Assembly: GCA_047017005.1 (NCBI GenBank)
Contig: JBKXSZ010000011.1
Coordinates: 1-43,457 of the forward strand
Direction: 5' to 3'
Length of the DNA stretch: 43,457 bases
Source: JBKXSZ01 sp047017005
GTDB taxonomy: Bacteria > Bacillota > Clostridia > TANB77 > CAG-508
Part shown: piece after piece, positions 32,213-41,504 of the stretch
Layout: every line of letters begins with the position of its first letter
Position numbering within the stretch: position 1 is the first letter of the stretch
Made by a program: the position numbers and the translations under genes
Notes under the pieces: model-generated
What the model saw: the letters and a program-made list of their open reading frames with translations, nothing else
The model's database searches: none
Told to the model about the DNA's origin: nothing

Positions 32213-34027
32213 TTGAACGACAGACAAGAAAGAATTCGTAATTTTAGTATTATTGCACATATTGACCATGGAAAATCAACGTTAGCTGATAGATTAATTG
32301 AAATGACAGGCGTATTATCGAAAAGAGAAATGGAAAGTCAAGTATTGGATAATATGGAAATTGAACGTGAAAGAGGAATTACCATAAAATCTCAAGCGGT
32401 TCGTATGGGATATACTGCTAAAGACGGTAAAGAATATGTGTTTAACTTGATTGATACACCAGGTCATGTGGATTTTAATTATGAGGTTTCAAGAAGTTTG
32501 GCTGCATGTGATGGTGCTATTTTAGTTGTAGACAGTAGTCAAGGAGTAGAAGCACAAACACTTGCTAATGTATATTTAGCAATTGATAACGATTTAGAGA
32601 TTTTACCTGTTATTAATAAAATTGATTTGCCAAATGCAAGACCAGAGGAAGTAAAAGAGCAGATAGAAGATATTATTGGGATAGAAGCACAGAATGCTCC
32701 TTGTATTTCGGCAAAATCTGGTTTAAATGTAGAAGAGGTTCTAGAGAGAATCGTAACTGATATTCCTTGCCCAGAGGGGGATGAAAATGCACCTCTTACT
32801 TGTCTTATCTTTGATTCCTTTTATGATAATTACCGAGGAGCTATTAGTTATGTAAGAGTAAAAGATGGTACTGTAAAAGTAGGAGATGAAATTACACTAA
32901 TGGCAACAGGGAAGGCCTATACGGTAACAGAACTAGGATATTTTGAACCAGGTACCTATCAACCAAGTAAAGAACTAAAGGCAGGAGAAGTTGGATATAT
33001 TGCGGCAAGTATTAAAAATTTATCTGACATCCATGTAGGAGATACGATTACATTAAAAGAGAATCCGGCTAAAGATCCATTACCAGGGTACAAGAAAGTA
33101 AATCCAATGGTATATTGTGGACTATATCCTTTAGATGGAAGTGATTATGAGAACTTAAAGGTAGCTTTAGAAAAGTTAAAATTAAATGATGCTGCTCTAG
33201 AATATGAACCGGAAACATCTACTGCATTAGGTTTTGGGTTCCGTTGTGGATTTTTAGGATTATTACATTTAGAAATTATTGAAGAAAGATTGGATAGAGA
33301 ATTTGATTTAAGTTTAATTACAACAGCACCATCTGTTATCTATAAGGTACATAAAACAGATGGAACCATATTGGACTTATATAATCCCTCTGAACTACCA
33401 GTCCCACAAGAGATTTCGTATATAGAAGAACCCTTTGTAAAAGCAGAGATATTGACGCCAAAAGAATATGTTGGAAATATCATGCAAATCTGTCAGGAAC
33501 GAAGAGGAATCCATGTGGATATGCGTTATTTAGACCAAAACAGAGTAACACTTGTTTATGAATTACCATTAAATGAAATTATCTATGACTTCTTTGATAC
33601 ATTAAAATCAAAGACAAAAGGATATGCTTCTTTTGATTATGAATTTAAAGAATATAGAAAATCAGAACTTGTAAAATTAGATATTCATGTAAATGGAGAA
33701 GGGGTAGATGCCTTATCTTTTATCGTTCATAAAGATTCCGCTTATAACAGGGGAAGGAAAATGATAGAGAAACTTAAAACAGTAATTCCGAGACAATTAT
33801 TTGCTATTCCCCTACAAGCGGTTATCGGTGGTAAGATTATTGCAAGAGAAACGATTTCAGCCATGCGAAAAGATGTACTTGCTAAATGTTATGGGGGAGA
33901 TATTACAAGAAAAAAGAAACTATTAGAAAAGCAGAAAAAGGGAAAGAAGAAAATGAGACAGATAGGAAATGTAGATATTCCACAAGAGGCTTTCTTGAGT
34001 GTGTTAAAATTGGATGAAGGATGTTAG
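32213..34027 (+). CDS. lepA: Elongation factor 4 (LepA)
   Basis: A 604-residue ribosome-binding GTPase, normal for the family, acting in translation (back-translocation or initiation/assembly fidelity). It starts at TTG 32213 after GGAGG, at the conserved RQERIRNFSIIAHIDHGKST. GTPase motifs: AHIDHGKST (G1), the RGITIK switch, DTPGHVDF (G3), NKIDLP (G4). The C-terminal LepA-specific domain is complete (YGGDITRKKKLLEKQKKGKK, QEAFLSVLK). The last codons have been altered by an ISLre2 insertion: the original end was evidently ...LDEG-stop, and the element's first bases now give ...LDEGC-stop. Function should be unaffected. Confidence 0.97.
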   Translation: MNDRQERIRNFSIIAHIDHGKSTLADRLIEMTGVLSKREMESQVLDNMEIERERGITIKSQAVRMGYTAKDGKEYVFNLIDTPGHVDFNYEVSRSLAACDGAILVVDSSQGVEAQTLANVYLAIDNDLEILPVINKIDLPNARPEEVKEQIEDIIGIEAQNAPCISAKSGLNVEEVLERIVTDIPCPEGDENAPLTCLIFDSFYDNYRGAISYVRVKDGTVKVGDEITLMATGKAYTVTELGYFEPGTYQPSKELKAGEVGYIAASIKNLSDIHVGDTITLKENPAKDPLPGYKKVNPMVYCGLYPLDGSDYENLKVALEKLKLNDAALEYEPETSTALGFGFRCGFLGLLHLEIIEERLDREFDLSLITTAPSVIYKVHKTDGTILDLYNPSELPVPQEISYIEEPFVKAEILTPKEYVGNIMQICQERRGIHVDMRYLDQNRVTLVYELPLNEIIYDFFDTLKSKTKGYASFDYEFKEYRKSELVKLDIHVNGEGVDALSFIVHKDSAYNRGRKMIEKLKTVIPRQLFAIPLQAVIGGKIIARETISAMRKDVLAKCYGGDITRKKKLLEKQKKGKKKMRQIGNVDIPQEAFLSVLKLDEGC

Positions 34028-34132
34028 TATAAACTTTTAGTAGGGAAAATTTGATAAAAAAATTGAATAAGAGATACCAATTTGATAGAATATTTTATCA
34101 ACAAAACAATATTCAAAAAGGAGGTATCTCTT

Positions 34133-35518
34133 ATGTATCAAATTATACAAAAGATTTATGAAAAAAACAATAAAATTTTAAAAGAAGGTGTAAAAAAAGT
34201 TTTAAATGGAGAAGATGTAAGTTCCTTAACTAGTGCAATCAAAGACTTTACCGATATTTTGGGAAAAGAACTTTTTTCAGAAATTGTAACACAAATAGAA
34301 AATTTAGTATTTGAAGATTCTAAGAGACAAAGTGAATATGAAGCAGTAAGATTTGCAGAAAAAAGTTTAATAACGAAAAATGGAAAAGCAAAGTTTGAAA
34401 GAAGATATTACAAAGATAATGAAACAGGAGAAAATGTATGTTTAACAGATAAGATATTAGGTATAGATAAGGGAGAAAGAATAGATAAAAAGGTAAAAGC
34501 AGAATTAATTCACAAAGCAAGTGAACAATCATATAGTAAAGCCGGAAAATTAGTTGTACCAGAAATGGAAATAAGTGCAACGACAGTGATGAAAAATGTA
34601 AGAAAAAATGAATGGAAAATGGAAATAGAAGAACGAAAAGAAGAAGATAAAATAAGGTCAAAAAATATATACATACAAGTTGACGAAGATCATGTTAAAG
34701 AAAGAAATAAAAAGGGTTGTACAATATCAAAAATAATAACAATATATACACGAAAAAGGACATTAACGAAACCAGAAAGAATACCAGAAGTAAAACAAGT
34801 AAGAAAAGAATTAGTAGATAAATTCACGTTTTCAGGGCTATACAAAGATACCCAAGAAATGTGGGAAGATGTAGCGTACTACATAGAATGTACATATAAA
34901 AAAGAAGAAATAGAGACAGTATTTGTTATGGGAGATGGAGCATCATATATAAAATCAGGAACAGAATGGATAGGAAAATCAGTATTTGTGCTAGATACGT
35001 TTCATTTAGAAAAATATATAAACCATTTAAATTACGATGAATATTTAAAAACAAAATTAAAAGAAGCAATAGACCAATATGACCCGATAAGTACAGAAAA
35101 TATAATGAATGAAGCAATAAAAAAAGTAGAACAAGAGATAAAAGAAGATGAAGGATTAGGAAGAGATACAAAAAGATTAGAAAATAGACTAAAGAAAGTA
35201 AAAGAGACAAAAACATATCTAATGAATCAATGGGACGGAATAGAGGCACATGATAGATACAAAGATAAATTAACAGGATGTTGCCAAGAAGGGCAAGTAC
35301 ATCATACATTATCAGAAAGATTAAGTACAGATGCAAAGGTATGGAGTGAAAATGGAATAGATGAAATGAGCCAATTAAGAGCATTTACACAAAATAAAGG
35401 AGATATCTACCAAAAAGTAATAGATATATCACAAGCAGAAAAAAGAGAAAAGAAAATAGAAAAATTAGCAGTAAAAAAGAGTAAATTTTATTTCGTATAT
35501 AGCTTTTTCAATATTTGA
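34133..35518 (+). pseudogene. ISLre2 transposase, 5' part, truncated by nested IS
   Basis: Starts at ATG 34133 after AAGGAGG; the frame extends upstream but without ribosome binding site. It matches the copy 1 transposase until Leu-Ala at about 35468, where the nested element begins; the frame then runs 16 codons into that element before stopping. The N-terminal 120 or so codons differ from copy 1 at many, mostly silent, sites, while the middle appears identical. The lost C-terminal 41 codons are at 37083-37210. Probably inactive, but copy 1 could act on its ends. Confidence 0.9.
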
Positions 35519-37073
35519 TGGTAATTATTGGCAATTTATGAATTCATCCACATTTTGATGATTTTTGAGGGTATGTTATCCACAGGCATGAATTACTTTT
35601 ATTAAAAGTTCAAAATTTTATTTTTTTTTTGAGCTTTTCTATTTATCTTTTTATTTAATTGTTATATAATTCAATCAAACCTTAACTGTATTTTGCTATG
35701 TACCGTTAAGTTTATGATTGTTGAGATAAGCTGTTCTTTGAGTTTTTGGCTTATCTCTTTTAATTTTAGCTTTAACTCTTTTATATCTGTTACACCTTTT
35801 TCTAATAACTGTCTAAGTATATGGGCTATTTGTATCATTAAATAATGTACTTTGATTGCTACTTGATTTTTACTATATAAATGCCCTATATCAAATGTTC
35901 CATTTTTTTGTATATTAAATCCTTCGTTTTCAATTTTCCATCTTCTTCTTCCTATATTTATTGTTGCTTTGATATTTTTGTTTGTTATGGGTAAATCTGT
36001 TATATATACAAATTCTGTCCCTTTTTTATTGTCTGTGTATTTTATTATATTTACCTTTTCCTCTTGATAATCTAGTCCTGTTACATACTCATAATCTTTT
36101 ATTGTACTTTCATTTGTACTTTCATTTGCTTTTGCAACTACTGTTTCAAATTCATTATACAAACTTGGTATTGCACCTTCTTTAAATCTTATCATATATT
36201 TCCATCCGTTTTCTTTACATATCTCTAATACTGGTTTATTTGCATACAACGCATCCCCTGATATTATTATTTTTAACTTTGGATATTCCTTTTTTATTTT
36301 TTCTGCTAATCTCTTAAATGCTTTAGTCTCACAATCTTGTTTTGTTTCATCCTCATTTACGTTTTCTACAAATTCACTTCCTATGCTAAATACCATTTCT
36401 CCTACTACCAATTTTCCTTCTAGTACATATGTGCTATATTCCTGATATTCTTTTCCATTTTTATCTGTTTTATTTTTTACTAAACAGTTTTCATTATACT
36501 TTTTTCTACTTGTTGCTAATCCTGTACCATCTACAATTATATGATAATATTTATCTCTGATTTTATATTTCTGTATCATTTTTCCTCTTATTATCTTTGT
36601 TATCATGTATTTTCTTATTCTTTCTATCTCTTCAACTTTTACTTTTTCAAATACATCATTTATTGTATCGCAATGTGGTATTTCTTCTAGTTCTAATCCG
36701 CATATCTCTGCTATATTTTCTATGGCTTCTTCTGTATTTAATTCTCTTGTCATTCCTTGCATACTTTTCATTTCACACATCAATCCCATTAATCTTACTA
36801 TGAATATTACTTTCATTTGGTATTTTACATAAGATTGATTTCTCAAATCTGTTAACCCATTAAATTTGCTTATTAATTCTGGAAAATATTCATTTAATAC
36901 TGTTATTAAGTCATTTAGTATATTTAATTCTTTTTTTCTTTCTCTTTTTTCTTTTCTATTCAAAAAACACCGCTCCTTTGAGATAAAATTTATTCTATTT
37001 TATCAAATTTACGATGTTTTTTGTTGATATATCTATATTTTTTATTGCGAAAAATTTTTACTCTTTTTTACTG
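35469..37073 (-). mobile_element. IS4-like insertion sequence nested in ISLre2 copy 2
   Basis: A 1605-bp element with a perfect 17-bp terminal inverted repeat CAGTAAAAAAGAGTAAA (35469-35485 and, inverted, 37057-37073) and the 9-bp target duplication AAAAATTAG (35460-35468 and 37074-37082). It contains one transposase gene on the minus strand and about 200 bp of noncoding sequence at its left end. Confidence 0.93.
35671..36963 (-). CDS. IS4-superfamily DDE transposase
   Basis: A 430-residue transposase. The DDE framework can be followed: IIVDGTGL (first Asp, about 145), IIISGDALYANKPVLEIC (second Asp, about 236), and the YREK-like segment RRRWKIENEGFNIQKNG (Glu about 343). The N-terminal region (GLTDLRNQSYVKYQMKVIF) and the C-terminal HYLMIQIAHILRQLLEK are typical of DDE_Tnp_1-type proteins that carry an N-terminal H_repeat-like domain. 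It begins at TTG 36963, with AAAGGAG 12 bases upstream. Full length, so the element may be active. The exact ISfinder subgroup cannot be assigned by eye. Confidence 0.85.
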   Translation of the reverse strand: MNRKEKRERKKELNILNDLITVLNEYFPELISKFNGLTDLRNQSYVKYQMKVIFIVRLMGLMCEMKSMQGMTRELNTEEAIENIAEICGLELEEIPHCDTINDVFEKVKVEEIERIRKYMITKIIRGKMIQKYKIRDKYYHIIVDGTGLATSRKKYNENCLVKNKTDKNGKEYQEYSTYVLEGKLVVGEMVFSIGSEFVENVNEDETKQDCETKAFKRLAEKIKKEYPKLKIIISGDALYANKPVLEICKENGWKYMIRFKEGAIPSLYNEFETVVAKANESTNESTIKDYEYVTGLDYQEEKVNIIKYTDNKKGTEFVYITDLPITNKNIKATINIGRRRWKIENEGFNIQKNGTFDIGHLYSKNQVAIKVHYLMIQIAHILRQLLEKGVTDIKELKLKLKEISQKLKEQLISTIINLTVHSKIQLRFD

Positions 37074-37082
37074 AAAAATTAG

Positions 37083-37210
37083 AAAAAAGGATAAGAAAAA
37101 AAGCAAATAAAAAAATATTTGGAACAACAGGAGTAAAGATACCGATATCAAAAGCAAGAGACGAGTTGTATTATGAATTGAAAAATATTTGGTATGGGAA
37201 TGCAGTGTAA
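37083..37210 (+). pseudogene. ISLre2 transposase, 3' fragment
   Basis: The last 41 codons of the copy 2 transposase (KRIRKKANKKIFGTTGVKIP to LKNIWYGNAV), identical by eye to the end of copy 1, separated from their start by the nested IS. About 180 bp of noncoding element sequence follow to the right end. Confidence 0.9.
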
Positions 37211-37485
37211 GTATTGAAAAATAAATAAGAATATGATAAAAATAGCCTATGAATAGGTTTATTAAGTGAACCTAAAAATATAGAAAAATAAAGATAAAAA
37301 TATAAAATCAAATAGGAATCTCGAAAATCAAGAAACAAAGTTAGTTCAAGATTTTAATGAAGATAAATCCTACTAAAAATTTATGCTATCGATGAAGGAT
37401 AGAGAACTTGCGAAGAGAAGAAAATTATGATATTATGAAATAAGCTTGATAGTTATGTACTAGAGGCTGAAAAGGAGAAATATAT

Positions 37486-38271
37486 ATGAAAATAACATGT
37501 GACTTAGAGGAATTCCGGAGATTAAAAGCAGAGAAAGAGAAACATCGCTTCCAGAACATTGAGGTAATCAGATTATTGCTGGATAAGGTACAACCAGATC
37601 AATATAGTATCTGGAATATAGGGGAGTATTTGAACCGAGGAGAGCTACTTTTAGTAATGCAAAAAGCAGATACTTTGATAGGGTATTATGTGGATATGCA
37701 TACAGAAAAAGAGAGAAATTTCCTAAAGAAAATCTTGGATAAGGATATAGAAGAGTGTAAAGAAATTTTCCTCGTGAAGGGATATACACTTAGAAATGTT
37801 TTGGTATATTATAGGGAATATTTAGAACCTATATTAGTTTTGCAGAAAGAAAAGAGATTGCAGATTTGGCAATATGAAAATAAAATCTGCGAACAGGAAA
37901 ATATTGAAGAAGTTTACTTTCTTTCTAAAAAATTAAGTGATAGAGACTATAACCTATATTTCTTAATGCAGACGAGCCAAAAGGAAAAATTCTTATTACA
38001 GGAATGTGCTAAAAAGAGAAGAAAACAACTACCAGCATTTGATTTTACAAGTTCTTCTATTGGATTGGCTTATTATAAGGTACAAGAAATGCTAAAAAAC
38101 TATATTCCAAGTAAAAATGTTCCGAATAGTATGCTAGAAGAGGAAGAGGTTGTATGCCTACCAGCTATTTCAAAAGGAAATAGACAGTGGAACCAAGAAA
38201 TGCAAAGAAGAGCATATGAACAAAAACTAGAAAATCAACGGAAAAAAGTAAGAGAAAGATTAGAAAAGTAA
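37486..38271 (+). CDS. Uncharacterised protein downstream of lepA
   Basis: A 261-residue charged protein I do not recognise. It is mostly helical, has no signal peptide or membrane helix, and is rich in Lys/Glu with a strongly basic C-terminus (QRRAYEQKLENQRKKVRERL) that suggests nucleic-acid or ribosome contact. AAAAGGAG precedes the ATG. No promoter is evident in the 95 bp between the ISLre2 target site and the start, so before the insertion it was probably cotranscribed with lepA; the nested insertion of over 3 kb now lies between them and could be polar. Confidence 0.75.
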   Translation: MKITCDLEEFRRLKAEKEKHRFQNIEVIRLLLDKVQPDQYSIWNIGEYLNRGELLLVMQKADTLIGYYVDMHTEKERNFLKKILDKDIEECKEIFLVKGYTLRNVLVYYREYLEPILVLQKEKRLQIWQYENKICEQENIEEVYFLSKKLSDRDYNLYFLMQTSQKEKFLLQECAKKRRKQLPAFDFTSSSIGLAYYKVQEMLKNYIPSKNVPNSMLEEEEVVCLPAISKGNRQWNQEMQRRAYEQKLENQRKKVRERLEK

Positions 38272-38284
38272 TGTATGTTTCAAG

Positions 38285-38320
38285 AGAAAAGTCAATCAAA
38301 TGAGGGGCTTTTCTTTTTCT
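38285..38320 (+). terminator. Terminator after the uncharacterised gene
   Basis: Stem AGAAAAG (38285-38291) with CTTTTCT (38308-38314), extended by TC/GG pairing inside, followed by TTT. Confidence 0.7.
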
Positions 38321-38369
38321 TACTTTTGGGATATAATAAAAATGTAGTTAAGAAAAGAGGAGAAAATAC

Positions 38370-39218
38370 ATGACCAAAAGAGAGGATAAAAAACAATGGA
38401 ATAAAAAGGCCAAAAAACAAAAATATTCTTATGAAAGAAAAGAGGGAACAAAGGTGATGATTCCAAAAGAGTATGAAGACCAAGTAGAGGGAAGAAATGC
38501 AGTACTAGAATTATTAGAATCGGGAAAAGATATTAATAAGATTTTGATAGCAAAAGGAGAAAAGCATGGTTCTATTTATAAAATAATAGCGATTGCAAAA
38601 GAAAGAAAAGTAATTACTGTAGAAGTAGAAAAAGCAAAATTAAATCAAATGTCCAGAACAGAAAATAATCAAGGCGTAATTGCAATTGTTCCTCCATATT
38701 CTTATTGTGAAGTAGAAGATATATTAAAAGAAGCAAAAGAAAAACAGGAAGACCCATTTATTTTACTATTAGATGGAATAGAAGACCCGCATAATTTGGG
38801 CTCTATGATTCGAACCGCAGAAACAGCAGGAGTACATGGCATTATTATTCCAAAGAGAAGAGCAGCAAGTGTTAATAGCACTGTTAATAAAGTTTCAACT
38901 GGTGCTGTAGAACATATGAAAATAGCAAGAGTAAATAATTTAAAAGATGTAATTCGATATTTAAAAGAACAAGGAATTTGGATTTGTGGTACCGATATGG
39001 ATACCGATACCTACTACTATAATCAAGATTTAAAGGGACCTTTAGCTATTGTAGTAGGAAGTGAAGGCTTCGGAATGAGTCGATTAGTAAAAGAAAACTG
39101 TGACTTTTTAGTGAAAATTCCAATGAAGGGAAAGATTACATCATTAAATGCTTCTGTTTCAGCTGGTATTGTTTTATATGAAGTAGTACGACAACGTAAT
39201 AAAGCATATAAGATATAG
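38370..39218 (+). CDS. rlmB: 23S rRNA 2'-O-methyltransferase (RlmB/TrmH, SpoU family)
   Basis: A 282-residue SPOUT methyltransferase. After a basic 30-residue extension comes the substrate-binding domain opening with VEGRNAVLELLESGKDINKILIAKG, then the catalytic knot with motif 1 DGIEDPHNLGSMIRTAE (about 135-151), motif 2 IVVGSEGFGMSRL (about 227-239) and motif 3 IPMKGKITSLNASVSAGIVLYE (about 249-270). RlmB methylates G2251 (E. coli numbering) in 23S rRNA. AGAGGAG precedes the ATG at 38370; GTG/ATG further in is possible, given the low-complexity start. Confidence 0.9.
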   Translation: MTKREDKKQWNKKAKKQKYSYERKEGTKVMIPKEYEDQVEGRNAVLELLESGKDINKILIAKGEKHGSIYKIIAIAKERKVITVEVEKAKLNQMSRTENNQGVIAIVPPYSYCEVEDILKEAKEKQEDPFILLLDGIEDPHNLGSMIRTAETAGVHGIIIPKRRAASVNSTVNKVSTGAVEHMKIARVNNLKDVIRYLKEQGIWICGTDMDTDTYYYNQDLKGPLAIVVGSEGFGMSRLVKENCDFLVKIPMKGKITSLNASVSAGIVLYEVVRQRNKAYKI

Positions 39219-39238
39219 AATAAAGAATATTGTATTAT

Positions 39239-39272
39239 GAAAAAAGTGACGAAAAGTTGCTTTTTTCTTTTT
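39239..39272 (+). terminator. Terminator of rlmB
   Basis: GAAAAAAG-TGAC pairs with GTTG-CTTTTTTC (39239-39250 with 39256-39267), followed by TTTTTC. Confidence 0.8.
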
Positions 39273-39332
39273 CTAGTATTGAAAAAATAAAATAGGAAAG
39301 TTATAATTTAAATATACAAAGGAGGACGAAAT

Positions 39333-41390
39333 ATGAAATCCAATAAAAAGAAAATTATTATAATATCTATTATATCTACGATTTTAGTACTAGCAATTGT
39401 GCTAGTAGGAATGTATTTTTTTACAGATATTTTCAAGTCCAATCAAACTTTATTCTATGAATATGCAATGCAAGATTTAAATGCCACAAGTTTATTGAGT
39501 GGAAATGATTATACGAAAAAAATCAAAACAACACCATATACAGCAGAAGGAGACATTATTGTAAATGTTTCTAATAGTTCTTCTGGAACAGAAAGTCAAA
39601 ATAATCCAACACAGCCAATAGGACAACCTGCTATCAACAATTTGAAACTAAATATAAAGAATACAGTAGATAATCCAAATCAAAAAGAATATCATAATCT
39701 TACTTTAAAATATGGGGACCAAGACTGGGCAAAGGTAGAATTGCTAAAAGCAAATGACGCTTATGGAGTAAAACTAGATGGTATTATTAATAAGTATTTA
39801 GCAATTGATAATAATAATTTAAAAGAATTTGCACAAAAAATGGGAATGCAAGATACTACCTATATGACGAACAAATTACAATCTGTAAATATAGAGGATT
39901 TACTATATCTTAGTAAAGAAGATAAACAATCGTTATTAAAAACGTATTCAAATACTTTAAATGCAAATCTTAGTAAAGATAAATTTACAAAACAAGCAAA
40001 TGATGTTATTACAATTAATGGAAAAGAAGTGGCTACAGTTAGCTATCGTTTAACATTAACAGAAAAAGAAATGGTGAATACCATTATTAAAGTATTAGAA
40101 ACAGCAAAACAAGATGAATTGACGAATACCATTCTTTTATCAAAGTTGCAAAAATTAGGAATTGAAACAGATAAAACAGCTTTAGCAAATTCTGTAGATA
40201 AGCAAATTGCGACATTGCAAAGTAAAGAATATACGGAAGATGTTATAACAATTACCGTATATACTTCTGAGAAGGTAACATTACGAACTGAAATTGCAAA
40301 GGGAGAAGAAAAACTAACTTTAGATTATATTCAAGCGTCAGATAAAACAAAATTAACCATATCTGCTACGAGATTAGAACAAAATACTTTAGCACAAATG
40401 ACACAGACAAATCAAAACCAAACAACCCAAACTCAAATGACACCAAATGAAACTAATACAACGGTAGACAATAGTATTGGAAATAATGTAAATAATAGCA
40501 TAACAACGGATGCTAATAATACATTAGAGGGAAATAATGCAGCAGATAATACCATCATAGGTGCTAATAATACTAATACAAATATAACAGAAAACAACAA
40601 CGCAGCTATTCAAGATAAAACAATTTATACAATCGATATTTTAAAAGAACAGAATAATGGGAATGTAAGTTATACAACTAAATTTGTTGTAAATAAAAAT
40701 AATCAAAATGTATATCAAGCAAATTTAGAGGATGTAAGAAGCGGAGATATAAATGGAAATGAAATAAATCATAATTACTTATTAGATATCACAGCAGAAG
40801 GTACTACTATTTCTTACACTTATAATAAGAAGATAACTTTTCAACAGCAAGTGGAAGTGGCAAATCTAGATGATACTAATTGCGCAAAAGTAAATAATTA
40901 TCAAAAAGATTATTTAACAAATTTGATGAATGCAATAAAAACAAATACGGAAGCAGTATTAAATATGCATTTACAAACAATTGCATTAGACTTAAATAGT
41001 TTAAAAGGCCAATTGCTAGGAACTTCTGCTATTACTCCAACTGTAAATAATCCGGTAGAAAATACAAATAATACAAATAATGAACAAAGTAGTAATAATA
41101 CAGCACAGTTATATAACTCGGCTTATGAGAAATTCCAAGGAAATTCTATAAAAGCTGCAGATGTAAAACAATTACTAGATATAATTGCTGATAACAATAA
41201 AAACTATCAAAGTAATATTATTGCAGTAAAACTAGATAATACGGAATTAAATCAAACTTCTGCTACAAAAGAAGCAGTTGCTACATTGAAAGAAAAGATA
41301 CAAGATGCTTTGAATTATAAAGTAGAATTATCTTATGATTATCAAACAGGAATGGTAAGCAATGTTACAATTATTACAGTAGTCGAATAA
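39333..41390 (+). CDS. Membrane-anchored, Asn/Thr-rich extracytoplasmic protein
   Basis: A 685-residue protein: basic start, one membrane helix (about 8-28, IIIISIISTILVLAIVLVGMYFF), then a long outer region. Two apparently folded parts (about 35-355 and 425-560) flank an Asn/Thr/Gln-rich linker (about 358-422, e.g. NNVNNSITTDANNTLEGNN); a second linker lies near 575-605 (NNPVENTNNTNNEQSSNNTA). There is no lipobox, sortase motif or enzymatic signature that I recognise. It has GGAGG before the ATG and lies between two terminators. It may be a surface protein of the Bacillota type with low-complexity spacers; function unknown. Confidence 0.8.
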   Translation: MKSNKKKIIIISIISTILVLAIVLVGMYFFTDIFKSNQTLFYEYAMQDLNATSLLSGNDYTKKIKTTPYTAEGDIIVNVSNSSSGTESQNNPTQPIGQPAINNLKLNIKNTVDNPNQKEYHNLTLKYGDQDWAKVELLKANDAYGVKLDGIINKYLAIDNNNLKEFAQKMGMQDTTYMTNKLQSVNIEDLLYLSKEDKQSLLKTYSNTLNANLSKDKFTKQANDVITINGKEVATVSYRLTLTEKEMVNTIIKVLETAKQDELTNTILLSKLQKLGIETDKTALANSVDKQIATLQSKEYTEDVITITVYTSEKVTLRTEIAKGEEKLTLDYIQASDKTKLTISATRLEQNTLAQMTQTNQNQTTQTQMTPNETNTTVDNSIGNNVNNSITTDANNTLEGNNAADNTIIGANNTNTNITENNNAAIQDKTIYTIDILKEQNNGNVSYTTKFVVNKNNQNVYQANLEDVRSGDINGNEINHNYLLDITAEGTTISYTYNKKITFQQQVEVANLDDTNCAKVNNYQKDYLTNLMNAIKTNTEAVLNMHLQTIALDLNSLKGQLLGTSAITPTVNNPVENTNNTNNEQSSNNTAQLYNSAYEKFQGNSIKAADVKQLLDIIADNNKNYQSNIIAVKLDNTELNQTSATKEAVATLKEKIQDALNYKVELSYDYQTGMVSNVTIITVVE

Positions 41391-41412
41391 AAATGAATCA
41401 AGAAAAGTGAAT

Positions 41413-41456
41413 AAAAAAGGATGCTTAGTCTATCTTAAAAGGATGCATCCTTTTTT
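41413..41456 (+). terminator. Terminator of the Asn-rich protein gene
   Basis: Perfect 12-bp stem AAAAAAGGATGC (41413-41424) with GCATCCTTTTTT (41445-41456), loop of 20 bases. Confidence 0.8.
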
Positions 41457-41504
41457 GTTTTAAGTAGTTCTTTTTGAATGAAAAAAAGAATTTAAAACTT
41501 TTGG

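Larger units (their letters stand above)
34023..37390 (+). mobile_element. ISLre2-family element, copy 2, interrupted by another IS
   Basis: Same terminal sequences as copy 1 (starts GTTAGTATAAACTTTTAGTA, ends ATTTATGCTATC), flanked by the 10-bp duplication GATGAAGGAT (34013-34022 and 37391-37400). Without the nested 1605-bp element and its 9-bp duplication it would measure 1754 bp, matching copy 1. Its leader has the same promoter and hairpin (AAGAGATACC at 34069, GGTATCTCTT at 34123). It sits at the lepA stop codon and separates lepA from the gene at 37486. Confidence 0.93.
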
